From Cunninghamia lanceolata (Eukaryota > Streptophyta > Pinopsida > Cupressales > Cupressaceae), in NCBI GenBank assembly GCA_027924645.1, contig BSBN01000445.1, forward strand, positions 4,633,001 to 4,697,000: a stretch of 64,000 nt of DNA, given 5' to 3'. The first letter of the stretch is position 1. Each line of letters starts with the position of its first letter. A program made the position numbers and the translations under genes. Under the pieces are notes generated by a model. It made no database searches. It was not told the origin of the DNA and saw nothing but the letters and a program-made list of their open reading frames with translations. Below, one piece after another: positions 35,341-47,652 of this stretch.

Positions 35341-36854
35341 GTGGACAATTTAAAGAGAATGCTTTGGTCTGGCATTACTGTAAGGAAGGAGTCACCCCTT
35401 TCCTTGAATGTTTGAATGGACACGATGAAAACCTGTCTATTCAATTTGCTCAGTCTTGGGATAATCGCAAGGTGCAAATTGGGAATGTCAGTTTTGTGGT
35501 CTCTGAGAATGACATTGCTATGGCTATGGGTCTCTCTCCAAAGGGAACAAAGATGTAGAAAAAGTCTAGGATTTCAGATGCTCAGAATCAAAAATTATTT
35601 CTTGGCGAAGGAGAGGAGTTGGTGCCTTACCAAGGTGGTTTTGAAATAGCCCGTCTTCCTAAACCATGGGCTGACATGTGTTATATGGTGATGAAGTATT
35701 TCACCCTTGAGGGCCGTTTCACCAGGTTCTATCATTAGCATCTCCCTTTATTGAATCATTTTAGAAGGAATGCCACAATTAGTTTTCCTTTCTACTTGCT
35801 TTCTTCTCATGAACATTGTGCAACATGTTAAGAAGACTTTGTTGAAGAAGCCTGATGAAAAGCCTATTCCTTTACACCAAGGGCTCATTCATCGATTATA
35901 CCAGTTTCACTTAGCTCTATCTCCTCCATCTTCTCTTTAGCCTTATGGTCAGGATACCCCTACTGCCTCTGTGAAGATGAGTCTTTCTACTCCCAGTCAA
36001 CTCCCTGTAGGTGATCTTGTTCTGGTATTTCTAAGTCTTCAACCAAGAGTGTTCAAAACCCTCCTTCCAGATTTAAATTGAAAGCTAAAAGACGTCTCTA
36101 AAATGTGGACACGGAGTCTAACTTTTTGAAAGATGATATTGGGGTTTCTGGGACCTAGATTGAGCAGAGTCAAGGTAGGGAGGGACCCTTACAGAACTTC
36201 AAAAAAGTTAAAATGGAGGGTAAATTTGTTGTCATTAGGCGGTTTGGTCGTATTGCTGGCAAATGGGCTCCCAAACTAAAGTTGATTGACTATTCTGAAA
36301 GTAATTCTAAAGCCTCTACCCATGAGGAGGAACATCCCAAGACTGATGTTTAGGAGATTGCTATTGAAGATTCTGGTGGTGAAGAAGAATTTAATGGGCA
36401 GGGCATTCCTATGGAGGTCTTTGAAACTGAAGATGATGTTGGGGTTCATAATCCTATCCCCATTGGTGACTGTGTGGATGTTGGTGATATTACTACCTAG
36501 GTGAAAATGACTAATATTGATGAGGACATTGGGAAAGATATCTACTCTATTCCCACTTCTGTTCCTATTGATCCTGATAACAATACTCAAGATGGTAGGG
36601 AAGAAGACAATACTATGGAAATTAATGATGTTGATGATCTATCTCAGCTAAAGGAATAGGTGGAGTTCCTAGAAAATAAGGTCTCTTCTCTTGGCAATTC
36701 CATTTCTAACATGTTATGTAATACTGCTATGGAAAATCTCTCTCTTCTTCGGGAGCAGGAGGTTCTCATTCATGGAGCTGATAATGATAGGGTTAAAGAA
36801 CTTGACAAAATGCTGGAGTTTCTTTCGAAGGGAGAGGAGGACATCTCTTCCTAG
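35341..36854 (+). pseudogene. E7 open frame: unknown plant-type protein, 5' truncated
   Basis: About 500 codons on the plus strand, opening without a start codon (CGQFKENALVWHYCKEGVTPF). The N-terminal 150 codons, with SIQFAQSWDNRKVQIGNVSF, SENDIAMAMGLSPKG, LPKPWADMCYMVMKYFTLEGR and LLNHFRRN, have the rhythm of plant-mobile-domain-like proteins (a target-site phrase followed by a GL-P-G word), but I cannot confirm membership. An acidic middle follows (EDSGGEEEFNGQG), then a C-terminal coiled coil (EFLENKVSSLGNSISNML... to EEDISS) and a stop at about 36852. Roughly seven stops and one or two frameshifts. About 180 bp of 3' untranslated tail follows. Function unknown. Confidence 0.6.
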
Positions 36855-37036
36855 TCTTTCTTTGCTTTTTGTTTGCTGGCTTTTTACTGTTAGTATCTTT
36901 TTGCTTCTTATCAATCCTATGTAAGCTGTCGATGGTTGCTTTGGCTCTTTTTGTTTTCTAATCCTTTTTTTACCCTTCTTGGGTTTTGTTTTGTAATATG
37001 GGATCGGCCCCTGGTTTGCCACCTTATAATATCAAA
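35341..37036 (+). mobile_element. E7: retroposed gene fragment or LINE-like insert in the E6 LTR
   Basis: 1696 bp breaking the E6 LTR inside ttaacacatcaaac. The 7-bp TSD aacacat is at 35334-35340 and 37037-37043. The 3' end, gtaatatgggatcggcccc...tataatatcaaaa, resembles the 3' ends of plant L1-type LINEs (TTGTAATATGGG-like word, short A tail). There are no LTRs or terminal inverted repeats. The 5' end starts inside a coding frame, as expected for 5' truncation. No reverse transcriptase is present. The structure fits target-primed reverse transcription of an mRNA, or of a LINE carrying an unusual ORF. Confidence 0.78.
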
Positions 37037-38401
37037 AACACATCAAACATTTGTTCACTGTTATTCAGATTTAATCATGAAAGCATGAAATAAGAAACTC
37101 AACACAACAACATCATCAACACAAGACACCAGGTTTTTATGTGGAAAACCCTAAAAGGGAAAAACCATGGTGGGTCTTATCCCACATAAATATATATGTT
37201 ATAACAATACCAAAAAATAGAGGCTCATTGCCCAATATGCTCACTGCAAATGTTGAGGCTCACTGCCAAGGGGTGGCTCACTACCAAGGGTTGGCTCACT
37301 GCCAAGGATTGGTGAACTAATTTGATAGCATCTACTCCATGCTTGGGTTTAGTTCCATTGAAGCACAGTATAACTCATTTGCTCTTCTCTTTTTACACCT
37401 TCACACTTATCTCTTCATTTTCACACTCCTATATTTTTCACAACTACTTTACGTGCTTTTAATTCATCAACCTTAGAATGTACATCAAGGTCAGCATTAC
37501 ATTCATCAACCATTGGAATAATCTCCAAGGTTGGCATTACAAACATACATAGAAATAGGTCTGGACCTAAACAAAATTAGCTAAGGAAAAGATGTATGCG
37601 GATCATGTTATGCCTTAGTTGGGACTCAAATGCAATCTTCCACACCATGATATGCTTCCACAATCTTCGATGCATCTCTACAAGTAGTGAAAACAACCAA
37701 GTCAACCAAGACTGGTGTTAACACTAAGTCTTCTATGAATAGTCTTCATCCATGATCCAAATTTCTCTTTGCGGACCAATCCAAAGGTAGGAACATGAAA
37801 AGGAGATCCACAAGCACATTGTAATCACCAAGAACATCCAGACAACCTTAAACCAATTTGTTGGGAGGATTCTTCAAACTAGAGCACTTAAACAACACTA
37901 TCAGCCATTGTCATAATTTATAAAGAAAAGATTTCTTGCAGACCATCAAATCATGAACCATTGGAGTTGAAGGAACTTGTGATCATTTCCAACTTGATTT
38001 CAGAACTGCAGACTACAAAACTTAACTGCAGAAGAATGCATAGCATAATACATTCCCCATGTCACCACCAATATTCAAAAAAGTAGTTTTCACTCTGGTG
38101 AACATAATCACTCAAATCTTCATACAAGAGGCTCAAACTTGGAACATAGCATCTTCAGACATGTATCTAAATAACTTCCAATCTGCAGATAAAGATGTTC
38201 ATTCTACAAGAAATGTGGAGCAGTCTATTGGACACACTGTTTCCACCGAAGGAGCAAATTTTCTCAATATCCTCAATATCAAGATCTCCAACACTTATCA
38301 AAGCATCTAAGTTATATTAAAACAAGAGCACAGTTGATGCCAATGACAACACTGATATGTTGGCATCAATGACAACACTAGTTAGGCACATACTTGCAAC
38401 A

Positions 38402-41400
38402 ACAACAAGGGCTATTGTGGTAATATTGTTTTATTTTTTTGATTTGATTTCTTTAGTCCTTTTCTCTTAAGGTGATGTAGGTATGGAATAGGTGCTTTGA
38501 GTTGATGTATTGTTCCTTCTGTTGATTCCATATTTTTGCATACACAAAAATAAATGTTGGGTTAAATTTGTGTCTTTAATGAAGGACAAGTAGTAAAAAG
38601 TTAGAATTTGTGTCTATATAAGAGTTTCCCTAAGGGGCAAGTTTGAGTGTAAATTGTGTCCTTGGAAGAAGTTTTATAAACTTTGGTGAGAAGGAAGCTA
38701 AGTAATAAGAGGTTTGTGGTCTATCTTTCAATGTCAAGGAGAGATATTAAAGTTCAAGGATGAATTGATGAGTCATTGGGAACTTGAAAATGTTTGGTCC
38801 TAGTTGGCATTTGTGTGTGAAATTTGATGAATGGCTGACATTAACTAAATCTAAGTTAAGAAAGAAATGGTCCTTGCTTGATTTACGTATTATCAGGTGT
38901 TTTTTTGGGTGAAGAATGGATGGGACTCCATGTGATTATGTTGAGAACCACCCTATGGGGTGTATGTTTATCTTGTTAGATAATGATTTTTAATGACTTT
39001 CTTATATGTTTCCATGTATAAAATTTGTCTGAGTCTTGATGGCTTATGTATGATGCCATGATGTTGCATGTGCATTTGGTTGATGAAATCCTTTGTGATT
39101 TTATGTATGAATTATTTTTGATAGTGTAATTTTTCCTTATGTTTATTGTGGATCTAATTTGTTATGGTTAGTAGTTAAGCATTTGTGAAGCTTATATGAG
39201 AATTTATTATGTGATGTTATACTTTGTTTACATTTCTTGTGCAATGTAATTTTTTTTTATGTTATGAAGCCCTAAGGTAAGTAATCTTGTTTTGTAGAAA
39301 ATACTTTATTATTGATCTTACCTTGTGTTAATGTTATTCCTTTTGGGAATGTGGCATCCTTGTGGATGGTTGGTTGAAGACTTAGGATCCTTTTTTGTTA
39401 GTCTTCTTGATTGAGTTTTCTTTATACTCTTGATAGACAAGTATGTATGTGTTTTTAATACTTTAATTAGTAGAAGGTTTATTTCCTTTAGTGATGCCAT
39501 ATTTATTGTTGTGATGAAATTTAGTGGCTTGTGATTTTTCATTGCTATCTATTATATTTACTATTGTTATTTGATATTATTTATTGTTGAACCTTCACTT
39601 TTAATTTAGTGCTGAAATTATCTTTTGAAGGTTGGAGTTTATTTACCTTATTGTTGAAGTTTTGTGAGGACATTTTTATTGTTCCAATAATTTGATTGGT
39701 GATTTGTGCACCTTATTTTTGGGTGGTCATTTTTATTGTTCTTGAAATTATACTTCTTATTGTTTCAAGGAAAATAAATTTGATGATAATTTGTTGAATC
39801 CTTGATTATTTGTCAATTCGGTTTGAATTTGGGTATAGAACTTAATCTTTATTATTTATGTTTGAAAATTTTCTCAACAAGTCATCATGGACTAAGAGTT
39901 GAAGTGTTTGAGATCTCTTTTATTTTGGGTTTGATGGTTGAGTTTTATAATTTTTTATCAAGAAGGGCATGGTCATTGTTGGAAAGAGGAAAGGGGTCAT
40001 AGACCATAGTTCTAAGCTCCATTGTCTTGCAAGTTGTATTTATACCTTGGTTATGATAGTAAGAGAAGGATCAAATCATTTACAATAAGAACCAACATTA
40101 TGTGATAGTCTAACATAAAAGATAAGTCATCTAGAACTTAAATATTGATTTGAGCCACAAAACATAAGTCTTTCATATATATAGAGAGAGTGTGAGAGAG
40201 AGATCAGATATACATTCTTCCTCTATTCCTTTCTATTTCTATACTTTTCTATTCATTGTTCACTATTTTGTTACTTCTTACTCCTATTCCTATGTTTCTA
40301 TATACATATAACTTAATTAGGATGTGTGCCTCACATAATATGACTATTCCTACTAGGCCTAGTTAGCATTATGCTCCACAATCCATTTGCAGCTTACTAC
40401 AGTGTCTTCTAGTCTCTGTACTAGTTTTTGCCCAAGTGTAGTAGTGTGAAAGGAGATTTCTATAAATGTGGTTAAAACATGTAAGAAGGGTTGGTTTTGC
40501 AAGATCTCCAAGTATAAGAAGATGTAGTTCTCTACAAGCTTCAAACAACTCCCATATTAGTACATCAAGGAGCAGATATTTAGAGATGTGTGTAGACTTA
40601 TAGGTTCAACTGATTTCATATTGTGGACTTCACCAGTGTTTTATGCATTTATTCAGGGAAACCTCTCAAGTGTCATTAGGGTTTCCTCTAGTTATGTTTA
40701 GTAACATGAATGTAATCATTGATTTGAGCAATGATACAAACTCTTAATACATTGCAGCCATTATAACAATTGTTTTAGTGTTGTGTGAATGAATGCATCA
40801 AAGTAATGGATAACAATGTATATCCACTATTTGCAATTAGTTTTTATGCACAACACCCATATGTTTCTTCATGTTTGTTTCCCTTGATAGATTGATGACT
40901 TTGTAGTCTAGAATAGGAACTAGTCTAATGTTGCTTAACCACCCACAACACTCATAAAATAAACAAAACCTTTCATGTGTAAGTTATAAATAACAGTAGT
41001 GTGTATGCATTATTTGGTTCTATTTTAATGAGGGAAAATCCAAATAATTTTATTGACATTCAGAGTTTCTCAAACCAAATGTATACCCTTTACATCTTTT
41101 ATGTTTTTTGAGATGCATTCATCAACTTAGAAAGAGGTTTTATAGTGTAGTAAGCTTGTTTTAATCTAGTGACAATATTGGGGATTAAAATTGCATTTTA
41201 GGTATTGTTGCAGTGTTGTAAATCTGAAAGTATTTTGTGTTGTTCTTAGTCCCTGTTGAGGGATACCTCAAAGAATACCCTCCTAAGTCTATCTAAGCTT
41301 GAAGGGAAGAGGATATTACCCACTCCTATTAGTTGCCTTTAAATCATCCTTAACCTATTGATGAGTCCCTTCTCAATCCTCTTGATGACACCCCTAGCCT

Positions 41401-41453
41401 AGGAGATTGGGTAATGCTCTAGGTTTATGGTTTAGCTATTTTGGGAACCAACA
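38402..41453 (+). other. Region upstream of the E8 PBS, probably including its 5' LTR
   Basis: T-rich DNA without a supported gene. Its last bases, tttagctattttgggaaccaaca, end in CA directly before the E8 PBS, so the right part should be the E8 5' LTR. The LTR start cannot be fixed because no second copy is visible. A (GA)n patch with tatatatagagagagtgtgagag lies at 40175-40203. Confidence 0.5.
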
Positions 41454-41475
41454 TTTTGGCACCATTTCCAAGGGA
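41454..41475 (+). other. E8 primer-binding site, tRNA-Asp-like
   Basis: ttttggcaccatttccaaggga corresponds in position and form to the TGGCGCCGTTGCCGGGGA PBS of Athila-type gypsy elements, with several transitions. Confidence 0.65.
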
Positions 41476-41639
41476 TTTTTGATTCTAGTTACATTTTTAT
41501 AGCTTTGTAACTTAGTAAAGTTAGTTTGGTTATAGTAGTGTCAATTTTAAAAGCTTGCAAAGTAGTCTCTTCCAAGTGAAGAGTGGTGACTCTAATTCAG
41601 GTCAACCCAAAAAATAGTTTTCAATTGGAAGAGTTTAAA

Positions 41640-43340
41640 ATGGAATGAAGAAGACAGTACCAAGATCAGTCGAGACATGAAGATTCCTTAGAAAGCATGA
41701 GAAATCAAAGAAATAGGTGGAGGGTTAGATACACTAGTTAAGCCTCTAGAAAAAATGTTTAAGACCAAGAAGAAGCATCAAGAGATCAATATCAATACAC
41801 ATCAGAAGACTTTGTTGATAACATACTTAGAACAAATAGGAGAATGAATAGAAATGAGTATGAGCTTCAAAGAAATGAAAATATCAATGGTAGGGGAAAT
41901 AGGGATGGATCCAGAGAGGCAAACATGTGAATATTTGGCATTCCAAATCAAAATGAAGAGGCATGTCAAACAACCCAACATCCTACTTCACCTACAAGGT
42001 CACTAACAAATTAATGTGGAGACATTCCTTGTAATGATGAGCAACCAACACATTCTGATATAGAATATAGGGAAATGACTCTCAATGAGGAATTAAATTT
42101 ATTGGACCATGTCAGATAGAGAAGGAAAGAGATTATAGCAAAAAATGAGTTTCTACAAGATAAACTTACCCAAAAAGCATAAGCTCAGGCCCAAGCAACC
42201 CAACAATAGATTAGAAATCAATATCATGATCAAATTCCTCCTAATCATCAACGATATCAACAACAACACCAATAATAGTACTAGCAAACGAATCAAAAAG
42301 ATAGGAACCCATGTCATATGCATCAAGTTCCCAATCAACCACCACAACAACCACAAGTGGGACATCAATTTGCAAACGTTCCAAACCCCAAACTTGAATT
42401 CCAAAGACAAGCCCAAAGGTACCTTCTAGATAGAAAACTATTTGGGGTAGAAGGGTATAAACAACTTGACTTCTTTGGTATTCCTGATTTCCCTAATCCA
42501 ATTCCAAATGAAATAAGAGGAAATATTTCTAGGTTTTAGGAAAATAATGTAGTCGTAGGTGAGGAATGGGTCTAAGACATTTCATAAATGTTATATATTA
42601 ATATGAGATTGATCATGAAGATGTGATAAAATTGTTTGTTCACTTAGTAGAAGAGAGTGCCGAAGAGTGGTAAAAGAATCTTCCTAATAACAATGTGGAT
42701 TCATAGGAGGAGTTCATGAGGGTATTTAGATTTCATTATGGGGATAGGATTGATCCTAAGTTTTCTATTCATTAACTTACAACCATCAAGAAGGGAGTAA
42801 ATGAAACAATGGCGGACTTCAATAGAAGATTAACCATGACTATGAGAAAGGTACATCCAAATCTTAGGCCCAATGACTCAATGTGTTTGGTATTGTATTG
42901 TGGTGCCTTTGATTTAAATATTGGTTATTGTCTAAGGGACAGGAATTCTCAAACCTTGAGGGAGGCATATGCTACATCTATAAACATTGAGAGTAATAAA
43001 AGAGCTTCAAGTAAACATGTCAAAATGTTTTATGTGAAGATCTCCTAGCTAGATAGGGCAACACTAAATAAGCCTCTCACAACTGAAGAAAAATTAAACA
43101 AGCTCATGGGAGTTATGAAGGATTTATCTTATAAGGTAGTAAAAAATGAAAAGGGGCTTCCACCTCAAGGTGCAGCGACACATTTCAATGAAGGTGAGAG
43201 GTTACACAATAGGCCTTATAACACTGACTAGTCAAAGAGGCCACAAAAGAATGCTAGATAAGCATCCCAAGCAAGTAAATTTCAAGTTTCATGAGAGGGA
43301 CACACCTGATCCATTGAGGAGGGATCAAGTCAACTTTTAG
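41640..43340 (+). pseudogene. gag: E8 gag, gypsy type
   Basis: Degenerate gag after a leader of about 180 bases. An N-terminal polar part rich in Asn, Gln and Arg (RRMNRNEYELQRNENINGRG) and a Gln-rich stretch (PNQPPQQPQVGHQF, about 42325) lead into the capsid part: KLFVHSLVEESAEEW, FMRVFRFHYGDRIDPKFSIH, then MADFNRRLTMTMRKVHPNLRPNDSMCLVLYCGAF (42809-42910) and REAYATSINIE. This matches the retrotransposon gag domain (PF03732 type). Many stops. It may be an Athila-like lineage, judged from the PBS and gag. Confidence 0.7.
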
Positions 43341-44293
43341 GAGGTTTCATCCTGGTGTAAGGCTTTCTATCTTCCACAAGACTCTCCCAATTGTGCAATT
43401 TCTCATTTGATGAGTAGAGAAGAAGAATTTCCCAATGAAGAAGATCATGTTGAGTATTATAAAGATGAGATCAATCAGTTTGATATTGAGGATTATGAGA
43501 AAATAGATAAGGATGTTGAATTTGATAGTTATAATGAAGATGATCATGTTTATCGATATGATTATAGTACAGGCCCTAAAAGGTATGAGTTTCTAGCTCA
43601 CAACTTTGAACATTTGAGAGATCTCATGCACATGAAGTATCAATAGTCCAAACCCTCAAGAGAAGACATGAAAGTCTTAATCGATTCAACTATAATTCAA
43701 GTGCAAAGAGGTTAACAATTAAGGAATAGGAAAGTGCATATGCAAAGTAGCCCTACTGTAAAGTTAATTAAAAATGGAGTGGGTACTAAAAAGGAAAAAT
43801 AGAAAATGGACATTGAAAGAAAGGACCATAGTATGTTAGGATTACCAAGATCAGAAAGAAAGAACTGGGATATACTTGTACAAGATATGAGCACACAAAA
43901 TAAGCCAACTAATATTATCAAAGAGTTAAGTAAAATGTACATAAGATCCTTACTTAAATAGGAAAGGTAGAGGAGGTAGGAAGGTAGGCCACAATGATTG
44001 ACTAGCCCTCCAAAGGTACAACACTTGTGAGCCTAAATGACATATGTTTGAGAAAGTGGAAAGTATGCATGCATTAGGTGTCTCACAAAGTGAGGACACA
44101 TGTCTCAACCACATGAGGTGAGACAAAAATCTAAAAGTCCCTAAGTGAAGACTTAAGCATAATGTGAGCATGACTCTTCTAGGTACGCTAAGAGATAACT
44201 AGTTTGATAATGTCCCTTTTACACTAACTCCCCCCCTTAAGTGCAACTTAAGCAGTAGTGATACAAATATGATGGGTCCTAGCTACTAAGCCA
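43341..44293 (+). other. E8 downstream remnant, no pol recognised
   Basis: The frame runs on through WCKAFYLPQDSPNC (possible decayed zinc knuckle, 43352-43395) and an acidic block 43407-43646 (DEINQFDIEDYEKIDKDVEF). Weak coding similarity persists to about 43970. No protease, reverse transcriptase or integrase follows. actcccccccttaagtgc at 44228-44245 resembles a minus-strand PPT of a further copia element, but no adjacent LTR can be delimited. Confidence 0.45.
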
Positions 44294-44834
44294 TGTTAGG
44301 TACCCATGTACAAACAAGTTTCTCATAAGTGGAGTAAAGAAGAAAACCCTTTGGTAAAAACCCCTCTCCAAAAGGGAAATGATACATGATAAAATTGTAC
44401 AAAGGAATAAGAAGAAGAGAATAGAAGGAGGACTCAACATGACCCCCCAAGGACTACTTCTATCACTAATGTACAATAGATGTTCCTCCTCATAGGAGAA
44501 AAGAGAGAAGGTCTATGCAACCCCCCCCAAGAAAATGAGAAGGAATAAATTCTTCCTCCCAAAATTTATATGAGAAGAGAAACCATGCAACCTCCCCTCA
44601 AAATTCCTCTTGTAGTGCTGGTAGATGATCAAGATGAGATGATGAAGATGATCCTTGAATGTTGAACAACATTTCTCTCCTTGGGAAGAAAGAGAACAAT
44701 ATAAATGTGTAAGTGATCTTCCCATTCTAGATAGGAACATGCAAGGAGAAGTATGAATGTCTCCGAATTCTAAACATGATTCAAAGACCTAGATGATTCC
44801 CATGATGTCTCCAAAGTCTTCTCAAGTATCTCCA
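44294..44834 (-). repeat. E9: solo LTR with intact TSD
   Basis: 541 bp starting TGTTAGGTACCC and ending TCTCCA, flanked on both sides by agcca (44289-44293 and 44835-44839). The word aaaaccctttggtaaaaaccc (near 44343) is the A-rich box found in the other copia LTRs here, and its orientation suggests minus. No internal region remains, so recombination between two LTRs probably removed it. Confidence 0.75.
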
Positions 44835-44839
44835 AGCCA

Positions 44840-46360
44840 ATGCTATCAGTTGACAAGTGTTGATATGTTGATTAAGTTAAATATGTGGACTTATGAATAT
44901 CTATAGAATCTGTCACTATAGAAGTTGATGTAGGCAAAACAAGAGCAATAATGTATGAAGAACTAATGTGTGGAATGTTAATGCATACCATATGGCTACA
45001 ATACAAATCCCATATGAAGTCCTATTGCAAAGAAACTTTTCAAGGCCTTTGTGAAGCCTCTCTAAACTCTGTAGTAAGAAAAGAACTATCATCAAAGAGA
45101 AGACAAATATCCTCCATGGTGTCTTCCAAATCTACAATGCGGGACTCTACAAATAGAGATGATATGTTTAGTAGAAATTTGTCACAATGTGGTGAATCTA
45201 GAAATATGATATCAATATCTTGGTGTAATGAATATGTTGTTTAATCTCACAACACACCCCATTTTGCCCTGGTCATAATGAGGACCCAACTTATTTTTGC
45301 TTTTCTAGTCCTTTTGTTGTCCGCTTGGGTGGTATTGGTAAAATGTCATGTCAATTGAAGTAAAATTCAAATCAAATCTCAAGTTACAAAGTATCTCTTT
45401 CAAAGGTAATGAATGGATAGAAGATTAAATTTTAGCCAAGTTTACCTCTTGAATCTTGTGAAAATTTTTTAAAATGAGCAAGTTATGCCCATCAGACATT
45501 CTGGTCAACTGGACATTTTCGATCAACTAGACATGGACATTTTGTGAAATGTTTAGGTCATGTTCGGTATCTATATTAGGTTCCAAATCCTTCACTAAGA
45601 ACATCCGAACCTGAAATCAAATTTAAATATCACTCATTAATCGTCCAACTTGACCGTACATTAGTGCGTCGGTGAAGTCCATGACTAGATCATGTTGAAA
45701 CCATCAAAATTATACTTTTAAGTACAGGACATTCTCACCAGACAAGATATATTGACATGAAAAGACCAAACAATTGTTATGTTTGATCCTATCCAAAGAT
45801 CCATATCCAATCCAAGCCATCAAAATTATCCCGATCTAAAGACATTCCACTAGACAGGATATTTTTAACTGGATATTTTACACTGGACATTTCGTAATGT
45901 CCATGTCCACATCCAGGTCCTATCCATACTTAGTGAATTTCATGAAGGATAAAAGTAATTTTTGACTAATTTTTTAATCACAAAGCATTCTTAAGAGATT
46001 TATAAAGCATAGTTGCAAGAAATTATCCTAAAATTGAATTTGCAGAGAGCTAGACCACTGCAAGATCAGCTAAGTGAATAGAATGCTCAAAGGTAAATGG
46101 ACATCCTCATTATAGAGTAACAAAGGTTATTTCTCATTTGCCAGGTATGTATACGAAAAATTTTCCCCTCTATTGGTAATTACAGTAACTTCATTTTATA
46201 GAAGGTTAATTTTGTTTACCTAGGGTAAACTAATTGATTTATCTTACCATGGTAAACTTCGTATTATTGTGAGAGATTAAGAAAAGATTCTAAGCCCTAA
46301 ACCCCTATATAGAAACTAATTACGTGTGTTTGCATCGTGCAGGATACGATGATGAAATGA
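44840..46360. other. Unassigned DNA with small palindromes
   Basis: No gene supported. A plus-strand frame of 97 codons (44951-45244) has no motif. 45480-45910 repeats the words tggacattt, agacagg and gtccatgtcc, an irregular local repetition. 46214-46230 (gtttacc-tag-ggtaaac) and 46244-46255 (ttaccatggtaa) are palindromes. Confidence 0.4.
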
Positions 46361-46518
46361 TTGAAGCAATGAGATGATGAATTCAAGGATATAGTAGGTA
46401 AGACCCTTGGAGGAGTCTGGTGCAAGTTCACTCAAGTCATCGATACCCATGTTGATAATGTGGACATAGATGCATTCTGTGCAATATGCTAGGTGCCAAA
46501 TGCAAATGAATTACTCAA

Positions 46519-47059
46519 GAATATAGTGAAGAGTGGGATGTTCAACGTAACTTTGGCTTCCCTGTGATAATGGATTCCATGGAGTTAGTGATAGAATGTG
46601 CCTAAAAGTATAATCCCGTGAATTGGAGGGTAGAGCACTAGGGCAAGGTATATGCAGATTTCTCACCTAAGTTCATCTATGAGACATTCAACCTCTCGAG
46701 GAGCCGAGATGTCTTTGAGATTGATATCAATGTGTTGACAACACAGTACAATTCTAATGTGGCAGGGTGCAAGAAGGTGATGTACACCTCGTGGATGGAT
46801 GCAGTAACTAGGGCAAAGGTAGTTTCTAAAATGCCACAAAATATATATAGGTTCAACATTTGTGAAGAAGTCCAATACATAATTACATTGCTCCATTAAA
46901 TGGTTGGGAGTGAGAACACTGGATTCTTTGAACTCTAGATGTATGGAGTGATAAGGTTAGTCAAAGAGGATGGTGGTGTCATCCAATGGGCATAGCTAAT
47001 CAGTGATTCCTTACATAATGGGATGATTGGTTGGAAGAAGAAGAAAAGAAGGTTTTTCA
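46519..47059 (+). pseudogene. Unknown degenerate coding fragment cut by E10
   Basis: One frame reads about 180 codons with five stops. Stretches look like real protein: EEWDVQRNFGFPVIMDSMEL, VYADFSPKFIYETFNLSRS, SKMPQNIYRFNICEEVQYII and LFELxMYGVIRLVKEDGG-type ends (TGG to TAG inside FELWMYG is likely). The context (SP-FI-E-FN-, then a MP-xIYR word) is reminiscent of unknown ORFs found in large plant LTR elements, which I cannot name. A cgtgcag word at about 46336 could be an old splice acceptor. Truncated at 47059 by E10. Confidence 0.5.
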
Positions 47060-47606
47060 TGTTGGAAACAAGATACATAACTGAGAGGGGGGTGAATCAG
47101 TTATCTTAAATATTTTAACTTTCTATTCTTCTTTAACAATTAGTGCAACATCAAAACATATAAGCATACATAACCATGGAAGCAGAAATAAATTCATCAC
47201 ACATAACACAATGATTTTGACATGCAAAACACTATTACGGGAAAAACCATGGGGTGACTAACCCAAGATTGTATTCTCTGTTAGAAGAATAAGAAGTACA
47301 AAATGACACTTGCCAATTAGGGCTCACTGCCTGAGTACACTGCTCACAAGAGGCTCACTACCTACAAGAGCCTCATTGTCTACAAGGTATATAGAAAGTA
47401 ACTAGGTGTTTGAACTGATCAAAGGCATCAGCATATGCTGAGGTTCAGTTTCAGTTAGGCTCAATAAACTAATCTGTTGCACTTCATTCTTCCTCTGCTT
47501 TAGTGCTATTGTTCTATCACATACCGAACTTGAATTATTGCTTCCACCTTTTTCTCTATCTTTCTTCACACATCATCACACCACATGCACCTTCATACTA
47601 AAATCC
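47060..47606 (-). repeat. E10 left LTR fragment
   Basis: 547 bp. Arms ATAACTGA (47077-47084) and TCAGTTAT (47097-47104) flank the G-rich box. The A-rich box at about 47220-47257 is decayed (gtggaaaaccc is now atgcaaaacac). The match to the right fragment ends at about 47402, where the right one is cut by E12. Confidence 0.85.
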
Positions 47607-47620
47607 TATAGGAATCTAGG

Positions 47621-47652
47621 ACAACACTGAGAGGGGGGTGAATCAGTGTTGT
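47621..47652 (-). promoter_or_regulatory. Conserved hairpin near the U5 end of the E11 LTR
   Basis: Perfect 10-bp arms ACAACACTGA and TCAGTGTTGT around gaggggggtgaa. The loop matches that of E5, E6 and E10, but the arms differ in sequence. The same hairpin is at 53091-53123 in the other LTR. Confidence 0.65.

Larger units (their letters stand above)
29379..38401 (-). mobile_element. E6: Ty1/copia element with gag-pol
   Basis: LTRs 29379-30812 and 35260-38401 (the second interrupted by E7) start TGTTGAAA or TGTCGAAA and end CTTGCAACA. The PPT atctccccct (30813) and PBS gctctgataccaat (35246-35259) adjoin them on the minus strand. Domain order is copia. Flanking pentamers gaaac and acaac do not match well enough to call a TSD. 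About 7.3 kb without E7. Confidence 0.93.
35260..38401 (-). repeat. E6 5' LTR (right on the map), interrupted by E7
   Basis: 35260-35340 and 37044-38401 together match the left LTR. The U5-end hairpin is at 35277-35303 and the ENE-like structure at 37141-37168. Around 37230-37300 it has a short local repeat (ggctcactgccaagg, three times) where the left LTR has one copy. Confidence 0.92.

Noticed and set aside
29374..38406. TSD for E6 (gaaac and acaac)
   Set aside because: Two of five bases differ, so I do not use it as evidence.
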